A DNA stretch of 64,000 nt, taken from positions 434,001 to 498,000 of the forward strand of contig JAKZHN010000008.1 of assembly GCA_037179335.1 (NCBI GenBank), in the 5' to 3' direction. The position numbers were made by a program, and so were the translations under genes. This DNA is from Cyclaneusma minus. Taxonomy: Eukaryota; Ascomycota; Leotiomycetes; Marthamycetales; Marthamycetaceae. Positions within the stretch are counted from its first letter, which is position 1. Every line of letters starts with the position of its first letter. The notes beneath the pieces were generated by a model. That model saw nothing but the letters and a program-made list of their open reading frames with translations. It was not told the DNA's origin and did no database searches. Shown one piece after another: positions 55,247 to 64,000 of this stretch.

Positions 55247-56773
55247 TCATCGCAGATGCAGCAGCATACTATCCGGCTCCTCGACAAATCCGCGTACCAC
55301 CTCGGCCGCTCTCGCCATCGTGGCACCATCCAGCACCCGGTGATCTGCCGACCAGCTAAAGTTGCAAATACTCTTCCGAACCAGCTCACCCTCGGCGCCG
55401 AAAGCAGGAACAGTGCGGATTTTCCCAATGCCGAGGATGGCGAGCTGGCTGTCGACGATGACGGGGGAGACGTAGGTGCCGCCGATGCTGCCCACGTTGG
55501 ACACGGTGATGGTGCCGCCGGACAGGTCGGCTGAGGTGAGTTTGTTGGATATGGCCAGTGATTGTAATCGGGATAGTTCGCGGGCGATGGAGGAGATGGA
55601 GAGGGAAGAGACGTTTTTTAGGACGGGGACTACTAGGCCTTGTGGGCAGTCGATTGCGACGCCGATGTTGTGTTGGGTGCGGTTGATGAGACGGGGCTTT
55701 TGGGATGGGTCGGAGGGGACTTCGACGCGGGAGTTGAGGATGGGATATTGGTCGAGAGCCAGGGATACGGCTTTGATGATAAAGGGCAGATAGGAGATTT
55801 TGCTCAAATCGTTGGATGGTGCTTTCGCAAGGGTTTGGTTGATCCGGCGGCGTAGCTCACAGATCCCGGAGAAGTCGATTTCGTCTGCGTACACGAAGTG
55901 TGGGATCGAGAGTGACTTGGTCATCTGCTTAAACATCTGATGCTGGATATTGGTCATTGCTGTTGCCGATTCGGTCTGAGCAGGGGCTTCAGTGGTCTGT
56001 CCGGACATTCCTGGTTGACTTGTCGATGTAACCCCTGAATCTCGCTGTTTGGCGAATTTGTAGACGTCGTCCTTCATCACCCGGCCATCCTTTCCTGTAC
56101 CTGTGACATCCGTTATGGTGACGTTAAGCTCTTTCGTCAAGTGTCGTACGGCCGGTGTTGCCAGCGAAGCATGCTTCCCACTTACACGCCCTGGTTTTGA
56201 TCCGTTTGTAGAAGTAGATCCGCTCGTAGAAGTAGAATCCGGAGTTTTGTTTTCTTGGACAGCCATGCCTTGTTCGGCCTCCATTTCCGGCGCTGCTGGC
56301 TGCGGTTGTTCCTTCGTTGCCGTATCGCCCACTCCTTCGAGATCCTCCTCTTTCACATCGTCTTGTATATCGATGTCAATCAGGGGCTTACCCACCTTCG
56401 CCATTTCCCCAGCATCGTAATGTAGTTTTTTGATGACACCGGCATATCGATTCGTAATTTCGACAGAGGCCTTGTCGCTTTGGACTTCGCATAGCTTGTC
56501 CCATTCCTCAACGCGAGCTCCTGGCTCGACGAACCATTGTATAATCTCGCACTCTCGGATGCCTTTATACCCAGTCAGTTCTGCCAGCTCAAGGTCTCCG
56601 AATGTGCCACGAAAACGAGACGAACCTTCTCCGATGTCTGCGAGCAAGAACGGCTTCACAGCCAGGAGAGAGCGTGAGCTATGGAAATTCCTCGATGGGA
56701 TGCGCCTTGATAGACATATGGCGTTGGAAGTTCGAAATTGACGGAGAAGGGAAGAGGAATTAAGGACCCTCAT
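55247..56773 (-). CDS. Branched-chain alpha-keto acid dehydrogenase E2, mitochondrial
   Basis: Lipoamide acyltransferase (E2) of the branched-chain ketoacid dehydrogenase complex for Val/Leu/Ile breakdown. Exon 1 is 56773-56626, an intron spans 56563-56625, and exon 2 is 56562-55247, giving 487 residues. An Arg-rich mitochondrial presequence leads to the lipoyl domain (about 40-115) with lipoylated Lys80 in SDKAS. The E1/E3-binding domain is at about 182-218 (LATPAVRHLTKELN, TGKDGRVMKDDV). The acyltransferase domain has catalytic His457 and Asp461 in ADHRVLDG. The 63-nt intron is open in frame but must be removed to restore ADIGEGIRECEI. An upstream in-frame ATG at 56,884 is less likely. It is divergent from VPS26. 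Confidence 0.93.
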   Translation of the reverse strand: MRVLNSSSLLRQFRTSNAICLSRRIPSRNFHSSRSLLAVKPFLLADIGEGSSRFRGTFGDLELAELTGYKGIRECEIIQWFVEPGARVEEWDKLCEVQSDKASVEITNRYAGVIKKLHYDAGEMAKVGKPLIDIDIQDDVKEEDLEGVGDTATKEQPQPAAPEMEAEQGMAVQENKTPDSTSTSGSTSTNGSKPGRVSGKHASLATPAVRHLTKELNVTITDVTGTGKDGRVMKDDVYKFAKQRDSGVTSTSQPGMSGQTTEAPAQTESATAMTNIQHQMFKQMTKSLSIPHFVYADEIDFSGICELRRRINQTLAKAPSNDLSKISYLPFIIKAVSLALDQYPILNSRVEVPSDPSQKPRLINRTQHNIGVAIDCPQGLVVPVLKNVSSLSISSIARELSRLQSLAISNKLTSADLSGGTITVSNVGSIGGTYVSPVIVDSQLAILGIGKIRTVPAFGAEGELVRKSICNFSWSADHRVLDGATMARAAEVVRGFVEEPDSMLLHLR

Positions 56774-57213
56774 CTTGACTTGGTAGTACAAAGACAAGAA
56801 ACAGAAAGGTAGAAAGAAGGAAACGAAATGGGAAAAACCGTTACCTACGGTCTGGGGGTGAGTTACCTGTAGTATGAGGTACATGTACGTAGATGGGGGA
56901 TCAACCGCGGGGAGTCGGGGCGGCTGGCCCCGCTTGGTTTCGGCTTAAGAATAAGCGCCTCTCCAGCCACACCTTGGGGTTGAAAGCCTCAAATATGAGG
57001 CGTCCAGCCTTATCCCGCAGTGGCTGTGCTTATACCTTTCAATGTACCCTGCGAGCTCGCCGACGACCGCGAATGCGGCAACCTCTCGACAACCCGAGCT
57101 CGAAGCTCGAACTGCGATAAACAAAACACTTACACCCAACCGTCCGAGGCGCCCATGAACCTACCGCATTCCTAGGAAACCAAGGCCGGCTGCAATCGCA
57201 AGTTGCCGCCAAC
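56774..57213. promoter_or_regulatory. Divergent promoter E2 / VPS26
   Basis: This 440-bp interval lies between two outward-read genes. No specific sites are claimed. Confidence 0.5.
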
Positions 57214-58409
57214 ATGTCGTACTTCTTTTCAACCCCGGTCGACATCGACGTCGTGCTGGAGGATGCCGATGAACGCCAGATGGTCGATGTCAAGCTGGAC
57301 AAGGATCGCAGAGAGAAATCGCCCTTGTACATGGATGGAGAGTCTGTCAAAGGCGCCGTAACCATACGACCTAAGGATGGCAAGCGGTTAGAACATACCG
57401 GCATCAAGGTGCAGTTCATAGGCACAATCGGTACATACCCTCCTGAGTCCTAGGCCCAAGTCTATACACCGACCCTGGCCTACATCCTCTCGAACCATTG
57501 ACCCAAGAACACAAGCTGACATGCGCTTCCAAAGAAATGTTCTACGACCGCGGAAACCACTACGAATTCCTCTCCCTCATGCAAGAGCTAGCCGCCCCCG
57601 GCGACCTCCAACACCCCCAAACCTTCGATTTCAATTTCAAGAACGTCGAGAAGCAGTATGAATCCTACAACGGCATCAACGTCAAGCTGCGCTACTTCGT
57701 GCGCGTCACCGTCGCACGCCGCATGGCCGATGTCATCCGCGAGAAAGACCTGTGGGTCTACAGCTACCGCATCCCGCCCGAGATGAACAGCAGCATCAAG
57801 ATGGACGTCGGTATCGAGGACTGTTTGCACATTGAGTTCGAGTACAGCAAGAGCAAGTATCATCTGAAAGATGTGATTGTGGGAAGAATTTACTTCTTGC
57901 TGGTGAGGCTGAAGATTAAGCATATGGAGTTGAGCATTATCAGGAGGGAGACGACGGGCGCGGCGCCGAATCAGTACAATGAGAGCGAGACGTTGGTGCG
58001 GTTTGAGGTATGAAGGAGCCCATGTGTTTTGTTCGTTGTCAAAGGGAGAAGTGCTGACATGCATATGCAGATCATGGACGGATCGCCGTCGAGAGGAGAA
58101 ACAATCCCTATCCGCCTTTTCCTGGGTGGTTTCGACTTGACACCGACATTCAGAGAAGTGAACAAGAAGTACTCGACCAGATATTACCTGAGTCTCGTAC
58201 TCATCGACGAAGGTATGCTCATGCTCCATTCCTATCCACGTGCCCCTGAAAACCCCAATAACATTCAGCTAACCATTTTTGCAGATGCACGACGATACTT
58301 CAAGCAGTCCGAAATAGTCCTTTACCGTCAAGCCCCCGAAATCGCCGCCGCACAAGGCCAACAGACGGAAATCGCCGGCCAGCCCCCACCAGACAAGAAC
58401 GCCAGGTGA
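57214..58409 (+). CDS. vps26: Retromer subunit Vps26
   Basis: Arrestin-like subunit of the retromer cargo-recognition complex (Vps26-Vps29-Vps35), acting in endosome-to-Golgi recycling. Exons are 57214-57430, 57535-58007, 58071-58212 and 58285-58409, joined by GT-AG introns, giving 318 residues. The start MSYFFSTPVDIDVVLEDADER is well preserved. Diagnostic motifs follow: LEHTGIKVQFIGTIEMFYDRG across intron 1, NVEKQYESYNGINVKLRYFVRVT, LHIEFEYSKSKYHLKDVIVGRIYFLLVRLKIKHMEL, and GETIPIRLFLGGFDLTPTFREVNKKYS. The short C-terminal tail is hydrophilic. Identity is secure. Confidence 0.97.
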
Positions 58410-60455
58410 TCATCCAATTCAAAGGGAGTTTGCAATTTTCGGGAGTGGTGCGGGAGAGGAGGATTGTAGCATAGAAGCGAGCAAGCGTAAAAACTATTAA
58501 TGCGAATGTCACGAGCACCATTGGTCTATTCGATCAAAAAAAAAGGACCGTACCTAGCCTTTCATGGATTCTGGTAATCTGGCTTGATTTGTGACAAGAT
58601 GGGCTGACTCTAAAAACATTTACTTGGGGTCCAAGGAGAGACAATCGTGGTCCAGGACAGACGCCGCTTGTTGTCACTGTCGACTCGTTCGTAAACAGGG
58701 CCTCTCGTGGAGACAGCGGCACGCAGTAAATAGCAGCGCCTTTGCCAGTTCGCGTGACAGCGGGCCGTCATAGGAGTTTTGGAAAAAGGGGTAAGTAAAG
58801 CCAGAGCCAGACATACAGTCTCCTCGACCCCCGGATCCTCCATTACGCCAGTTTTCTCCCACCAATAACTTTATGTCCTCGCTTACGCTACGATTTTCAC
58901 CTTTTCAAGCCCCAAATTATTTGCAAAACACGCTATACCCAATACAGCAATATTCATTAGAGAGAAAAAAAGCTCTTTTATTTATATTGCACGTCGACAG
59001 AAAAACGCATCGCACACCAATATATTGGAAACCAGGAAATTTCTTGGAGATTGCGGAAATACGGGTTATTTTGCTTATAACTTGCAATAACGAAGCCGCG
59101 ATAGGGGTTTTGGAAAGGGGGGAAAGCCAGAGACAGATATGCAAATGGTTGACTCGACCCCTGGGTTCTCCGTTGCGCTAGCTCCCTCCCAACCAACCAA
59201 CCGCTCTATATCCTCGCTAAGCGGCGAAGCGCTAGTATCTTTCAAATATTTCTTCAAGCCCCAAGCTATTTGCAAAACACGCTTACCCAATCCAGCAATT
59301 GTATTAGCAGAAAAAAAAAGCAATTTTATTTTTCTTGCAAATCGGCAGAAAAGCATATCGTACACCATTACCAGATTGGATTTGGAAATTTCTTGGCGAT
59401 TACGGAAATGCGAGGCTTTTTGCTATAACTTGTGAAGAATGAAGTGGTGAAATACAGGAATTGGTCTAGTTTTGACTTTTGGGGTTTCTAGACTTTGTAA
59501 AAGTCACTAAAAAGTAGGTGGATCATGGATATTGGATGAGATGTGAGGACTCTGGTGCGGATTTGATGCGAGGTTGGATTTCGGAATCAAAAGCAGAAAC
59601 GTTAACGGTTAAACGAAAGGCCCTGATCCCGGATTCCCTCCCGAGCTCCTTCCCCTCTTGGAAATTGCTAATAATTTGGCACGAAGCCTACGCAAATAAA
59701 AAATACCTACCCAGGGATAGTGGAAAGTCTGCGGTAACGCAAAGTCCAGAGCATATAACAAGTCCGAAAACTGGACGGCATCGCCGCATCGCCATTCGCC
59801 AGGTTAGTTTCTCAGTTTTCATCGAATTTCGAATGCGGAAACCCTCGAAGGACGACAATGATCAAGTTCAAGTTCAACACAACAAGAGATTTCTCATTTC
59901 TCAATTCGCAGCTCCCAGCAAAATGTGCTGGTCGTATTTGGTATTTCTGCCATCCCCCTTGGACAGCAAAATGCAAATAGGAGGCTATGGTACAGCAAAT
60001 GCCCCGACCTCTTTTTTTCTCTATGTGTCATTCCACTCGTTAAGATCGTTAAAGAAGCTTCCCATCCCATTTCGAGATTCTGCGAGCCACTGGAGGCCGC
60101 GAGAACTCGTTCTGCCAAAATTTCCGAAAGTCTGGAATCTCGTCGAGGCTCGTCGATAGGATGCCGAGCGTGGAGATGAAGAGAGATGCGACAGTCGAAC
60201 GCCAAAGCTGTGGGTGGCGTGGAAGCATCTCAAGTCTTCCTCAGATATGGTGGATACGGAGGTATATGGGTATCCGATGAAGCCGCACCACGCCAGGGTG
60301 ATCGCGGCTTGACAGCAACCCACCCACCATCATCCTCCCACCATCATCTCCACCCCCGTCCAATCCCACTTTCATCTTCTCATCTTTCTTTTATTACCAA
60401 AAGACTTGGCTAGCAAATCAAGACCATTGTCTTCTTGCAAGGCAGCTAACGGGTA
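58410..60455. other. Intergenic with a diverged tandem duplication
   Basis: No gene is accepted. A 213-codon frame at 59,518-60,159 has no recognisable domain and looks like chance. From about 58,765 to 59,444 two diverged copies of a ~335-bp unit lie in tandem. Confidence 0.45.
58765..59444. repeat. Two tandem diverged copies of a ~335-bp unit
   Basis: Both copies (about 58,765-59,093 and 59,094-59,444) begin ATAGGNGTTTTGGAAA and share CAAGCCCCAANNTATTTGCA and ACCAGNAAATTTCTTGG-like parts. Each also has a TGCTTATAACTTG or TGCTATAACTTG piece near the end. They are non-coding and AT-rich. Copy 1 contains TATTGCACGTCGACAG, close to the terminal motif of the short elements; copy 2 has TCTTGCAAATCGGCAG at that place. 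Confidence 0.75.
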
Positions 60456-62387
60456 TCACGGGACCTGCAACGCCTCAACAGCATTCTCACAACTCGAAGG
60501 ATGATTAGCTTCCATATGCGCCAGAAGCTCCCTCTTCCTCGTAAACGTCGCTCCGCACCCCGGATGCTGGCAGATATTCTTCTGATGGCCCAGTCCATGC
60601 ACGCGATCACGGTGGCTGCCTAGATTCGAGACGTCGGCGAATTTGCGGCCGCATATGTGGCACGTGAAGGGCTTTTCGCCCGTGTGGACGCGGATGTGTG
60701 ATTCTGTGGAATGTGTTAGATTGGTTCTTTTTAAGAAAAATAAAAAAGGTTGTGGGAGGTTTGAGATGGGGTGTGGAGAATGAATAGTGGGAGAAGTGTG
60801 ACTTACGCAGAGCAGTGGCAACTTTGAATGACTTTTTACAGTCGTCATAGGGGCACTTGTACGGGTGTTCTCCTGAATGGATACGCATGTGACCGGCCAA
60901 TGCTTGTTTGGCAGAAAGGACCTCGCCACAGACTGGACATTTGCAGGCTTTGTCTAGAAGGATATCATTAGCACGTGAATATCGAATTTAAGTCAAAAAA
61001 GTAAGAGTGGATACTTACAGCCAGTGTGTGTCTGAATATGTCTCTCCAACTTAAGTCTCTGCTTGAAGTCCTCATCGGTGCCATTTTCACGACACTTCTC
61101 TGGTCTATTACAACCTTGCCACCGACACTTGAAACCACTCTTCTTGTTCAGCACCTTGGTGTGCTCTTTATGGATGTGCATTTGCAAGTCGTCTGCATTG
61201 TCGAATATCTCGCCACACACATGGTTTCCCTCGAGCATCCAGTTGCAGCCATGTGATTTGGCACTTATTGGCGTTGCCGATGACCTGCCCGATGTCATAG
61301 AAGGAGGCGTCGTTCGACTCGCCGTTGCATTCGAGAGTCCGGAAGTCGATATTGGTTCCAAGACACTATGTGTGGCTCTAGGCACCGTGGCTGGGTTTGG
61401 ATGACTGTGTGATGCGGCTGCATTGTCTTCCAGGGAGCGGCGAACTCGTTTTGGTGACCGCGGTGCTGCGTAGTAGGAATCGTAGTCGGTGTCGTGGGTT
61501 ATGAAACCGTTCAGTTCGTCGTAACTGATGTTGTATGTGCCGTGAAGCCAGTCTTCTGTCGATCCGTCTCCTAGACCTTCGAAGTGGAAAGGCTTGTTGA
61601 GCCCCGAGGGTCCTTGGTTCAGACCTCTGTTCTGGGAGAAAGAATGGGTCTGTGGGGGTCGGAAATGGCCGTGGTGTGAAGAAGGTATATCATAATGGGT
61701 ACAGGCATCGACAGACGAAAGTGCATGGTCCCATATTCCTAGTTTACATGTCAGAAAATGTTCATAGACAGGTATGTGACTTGTGTGAAAATGAAATCTT
61801 AATTAGACTTGCTGCCACAATATATGAGCCCATCGATTACGAGAAATGGTTTGGACTCCCAAATAGTGAAGTTTTCATTTCTTTTCCCGTCGAGCTTTCA
61901 TTGAGAGCAGAGGACTGATACCCTTCGGGATAATCGACAGAGTGAAAAGATGATCAACAGAGAATGCAAATTTCACCCCAAGAAATGAAGAATATAAAAA
62001 GTGCTCACCTGCATGATCATTGACAAAGTGTTCCCCAGCACAACAAACCGAGTCGTAACAAGGCCTCGGATCAACAGGACAACTTCTCGAAGGACATGCC
62101 ACGGCCTCTGTCTCCAGTTCACAAATCTCGGCCGGCAAATCGCAGTCCGGCTTGAAACACAAGTCGGTTGTCGTACATTCGTTGCAGTGGTCGTCGCAGT
62201 ACTGGCTCGCCTCGTCACATTCCGGACAGTCCAGAGCACTTGCTATAATATCTGATGGCAAATGGGAATCACTAGGATCGAAATTGAGAGGTTGGAGCTC
62301 TTGGTTGCCAAACTGGGTCAAGAGTTGGGCGGCGTAGTCTTCCCAGAAGGTGGAGTCGTCCACGAGGGATGGGCCGTTTGGATCCAT
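60456..62387 (-). CDS. Six-finger C2H2 transcription factor, possibly Zap1/ZafA-like
   Basis: Exons (minus strand) 62387-62009, 61738-61019, 60953-60807 and 60703-60456 give 497 residues with GT-AG introns, the first 270 nt. The N-terminus is acidic and very Cys-rich (CPECDEASQYCDDHCNEC, CFKPDCDL, CPSRSCPVDPRPC), suggesting metal binding. The C-terminal ~240 residues hold six fingers: a tandem pair with Trp between the Cys (CNWMLEGNHVC; CRWQGC), then CPVCGEVLSAKQALAGHMRIH, CPYDDCKKSFKVATAL with its HIRVH end, CHICGRKFADVSNLGSHRDRVH and CQHPGCGATF. The Trp-containing pair also occurs in PacC, Zap1 and Gli/Zic proteins. A zinc-homeostasis role is plausible from the Cys clusters but unproven. 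Confidence 0.8.
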
Positions 62388-63973
62388 GGCTGTGGGTAGA
62401 AGGCTGGGGGCGAATGTGATCGATCCTTGGTGTTGAGTAGACGGCAGAGTCGACCAAGGTTCGGGTCGTTCCAGGTGATTCGGAGCGTCCCAAGCAATTC
62501 GAGCGGTCTCTGGTTCTTCGAGGCAACCGTAATTACGTGGTTTGGGGCGGGTTACCGAAGACGAGCCAAGTAATGTTGGGTGGCGGTCCTACTCATGCGA
62601 TCAAGATTCGAGGTCTGCTGTGGTGTTGTTGACTTGGTGGTGTTGAAAGCGGAAGAGGACGGGTTTGCAAACACATCAGCACAATAGGCTTGTGGATACG
62701 ATTGAGGCTCTTTGGCTAGGCTGGGTAATTGTGGGTATATTAGAGAGTGTTGCCCTAGGCCAGCTTGTCAAAAGTGGCCAGAGATGACAGAGTCCTCAAG
62801 TCACGTCTGTGAAGAAAAGGCCGGCGACACCTTGGTGGTTTTTGCAAAAGGTCACTAGTGTGGGTCGCGCTCCCAGTCAAAGAATGGCTGCACTGGCGGG
62901 GCAGGAGTAGTGTGACCTTTGCCTGTTGGTACGGGCAGAAAGGTACCACCAGCGGAAAGCCGTCATCAGCAAACGGCCAACGCTGAAAGCGGATGCACGA
63001 AATGCTGTCAATCTCTACAACTTCGCTTGTGTTCACTCGCGATGTGCAACAGAGCCAAGAAAGCACGAGGCGAAACCAGGATGCCGAGGGAAATCCGTGT
63101 TAAATTTTCATCGTCTGCGAAAATATTTTCGCGTCGCGCGCCCGGCTAGTCGGCGTGGACCTGTCCTATTACAAATCGGAATGCAAGCGACTCGACGTCG
63201 TGGACGATGAGAGCCGTACGAGATGCATGGATCATGAATCTCAGCGCAAGGGGCTGAGCTCTTCCAAATCATTTCGACTGGAGAAGGGTCTTTCGAGGAG
63301 CTGTCAGGACGCATGACAGGCGCCCGTTTCTTGCAAACGTCGTCGGGGTCTAACCTTCGAGTCTTGCTCTAAGGGTGACTTTATCTGCAGGTATCTGACT
63401 ACACAGGTGCCAGGAAGAGGGGTATTGTTCGGAGGGAAATCCGGCCATGATGAGATGAGCCTCATGACGATTGATCCACGTGGAGCGGCACACGAGCACC
63501 ACCAAGCTCGATCTGACGTTGAGATGATCCGACCTGCTTCGTAGCTTTGATCTCGACATCTTGATTCATGGCTATGATCATCCCGATTACCTGGAATGGC
63601 CACTGTTGGCTCTACACCTGTGAGGCCATAGGTGTAATGACGTAAATACACTACCTGGACTTCTCAATCAACCTCTATTCATCTCGAATATGCATTACTG
63701 CCTTGACTTACTTCGATTTGCAAGAATCCATAGTTCCTCTAACCATGGCCGTAAAACGGGTTCCCCCCAATAGACTACCCGATAAAGCATTGTCGTGGTG
63801 TTGGCTACTGCATGTCGACTCCCGGGCCTGGTCTTGAAACCGATGGTTCGCACCACGAGAATATATAAAACCCAGAGATCGGGACGATGAAGATGATTTC
63901 TCCCCCGAATGACATCGGCGTCTTCCCTCATAATAATACCAGTAGCATCAGTCAAAAAACCCAACTCTCCAAG
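62388..63973. other. Intergenic: C2H2 gene promoter and upstream region
   Basis: No gene is seen. CAAGGT occurs at 62,455-62,460 and, on the other strand, at 62,829-62,834. A perfect 16-bp palindrome, GCGAAAATATTTTCGC, lies at 63,117-63,132. Confidence 0.4.
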
Positions 63974-64000
63974 ATGGCTTCGCCCTCTTCCAAGCCAGCT
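63974..64000 (+). CDS. Possible gene start, cut by the window edge
   Basis: An ATG in good fungal context (CCAAGATGGC) begins MASPSSKPA and runs to the last base with no stop. A TATA-like ATATATAAAA lies about 120 bp upstream. Only nine codons are visible, so neither coding status nor function can be judged. Confidence 0.35.

Noticed and set aside
59518..60159. 213-codon plus-strand frame
   Set aside because: No domain, signal peptide or repeats, and ordinary non-coding composition. Kept only as a remote possibility.
1..64000. tRNA, rRNA or other known structured RNA genes
   Set aside because: Reading both strands for A-box and B-box-like pairs (GGTTCGAATCC-type) showed no convincing tRNA, and nothing resembled rRNA. 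A covariance-model search would be needed to exclude them.

Overview
The window is nuclear DNA of a filamentous ascomycete (Pezizomycotina). The evidence is the many short (about 48-120 nt) GT-AG introns with CTRAC-type branch sites, and the fungal gene set: a CFEM-like GPI-anchored wall protein, Puf6, Acl4, Doa1, Nup120 and Atp10. Intergenic regions are long and rich in MITEs and minisatellites. I cannot name the genus.

Layout. 0.5-5 kb: a divergent pair of WD40 genes, STRAP/Unrip-like (minus) and Doa1/PLAA-like (plus). 5.6-8.4 kb: a decayed membrane-protein gene with a 528-bp MITE inside a coding exon. 8.4-12.3 kb: no gene found. 12.3-16.1 kb: a 1245-residue repeat-rich GPI wall protein. 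17.7-22.5 kb: three genes tied to ribosome biogenesis or translation (Acl4-like, Gir2-like RWD protein, Puf6). 22.5-24 kb: two hairpin-flanked minisatellites. 24.8-31 kb: a tandem array of five related loci coding small proteins with a Cys motif (C-x-C or CC, then LVCTAxVCTR) that I do not recognise; two look decayed, and one has lost its intron donor and reads through the former intron. 32.4-37.4 kb: two conserved fungal proteins of unknown function. 38.6-44.3 kb: Rad51 and a Nup120/Nup160-type nucleoporin. 44.3-47.7 kb: a repeat-rich island with a 12-Cys secreted protein. 47.8-51 kb: RPL35, the Golgi SNARE Gos1 and Atp10. 52.0-52.8 kb: an AT-rich element with TTAA and poly-G inverted ends. 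53.5-58.4 kb: gluconokinase, mitochondrial branched-chain E2 and Vps26. 58.8-59.4 kb: a diverged tandem duplication. 60.5-62.4 kb: a six-finger C2H2 transcription factor. The last 27 bases may start a further gene.

Most recognised genes are housekeeping genes, often in divergent pairs that share a promoter (STRAP/DOA1, GIR2/PUF6, RPL35/GOS1, E2/VPS26). The accessory signals are the Cys-motif array, the inverted-repeat elements ending in TTTTGTTGCAC(G/A)TCGA, and dispersed degenerate ~20-nt tandem repeats.

All gene models come from reading splice signals and protein family similarity by eye. No database search or RNA evidence was available.
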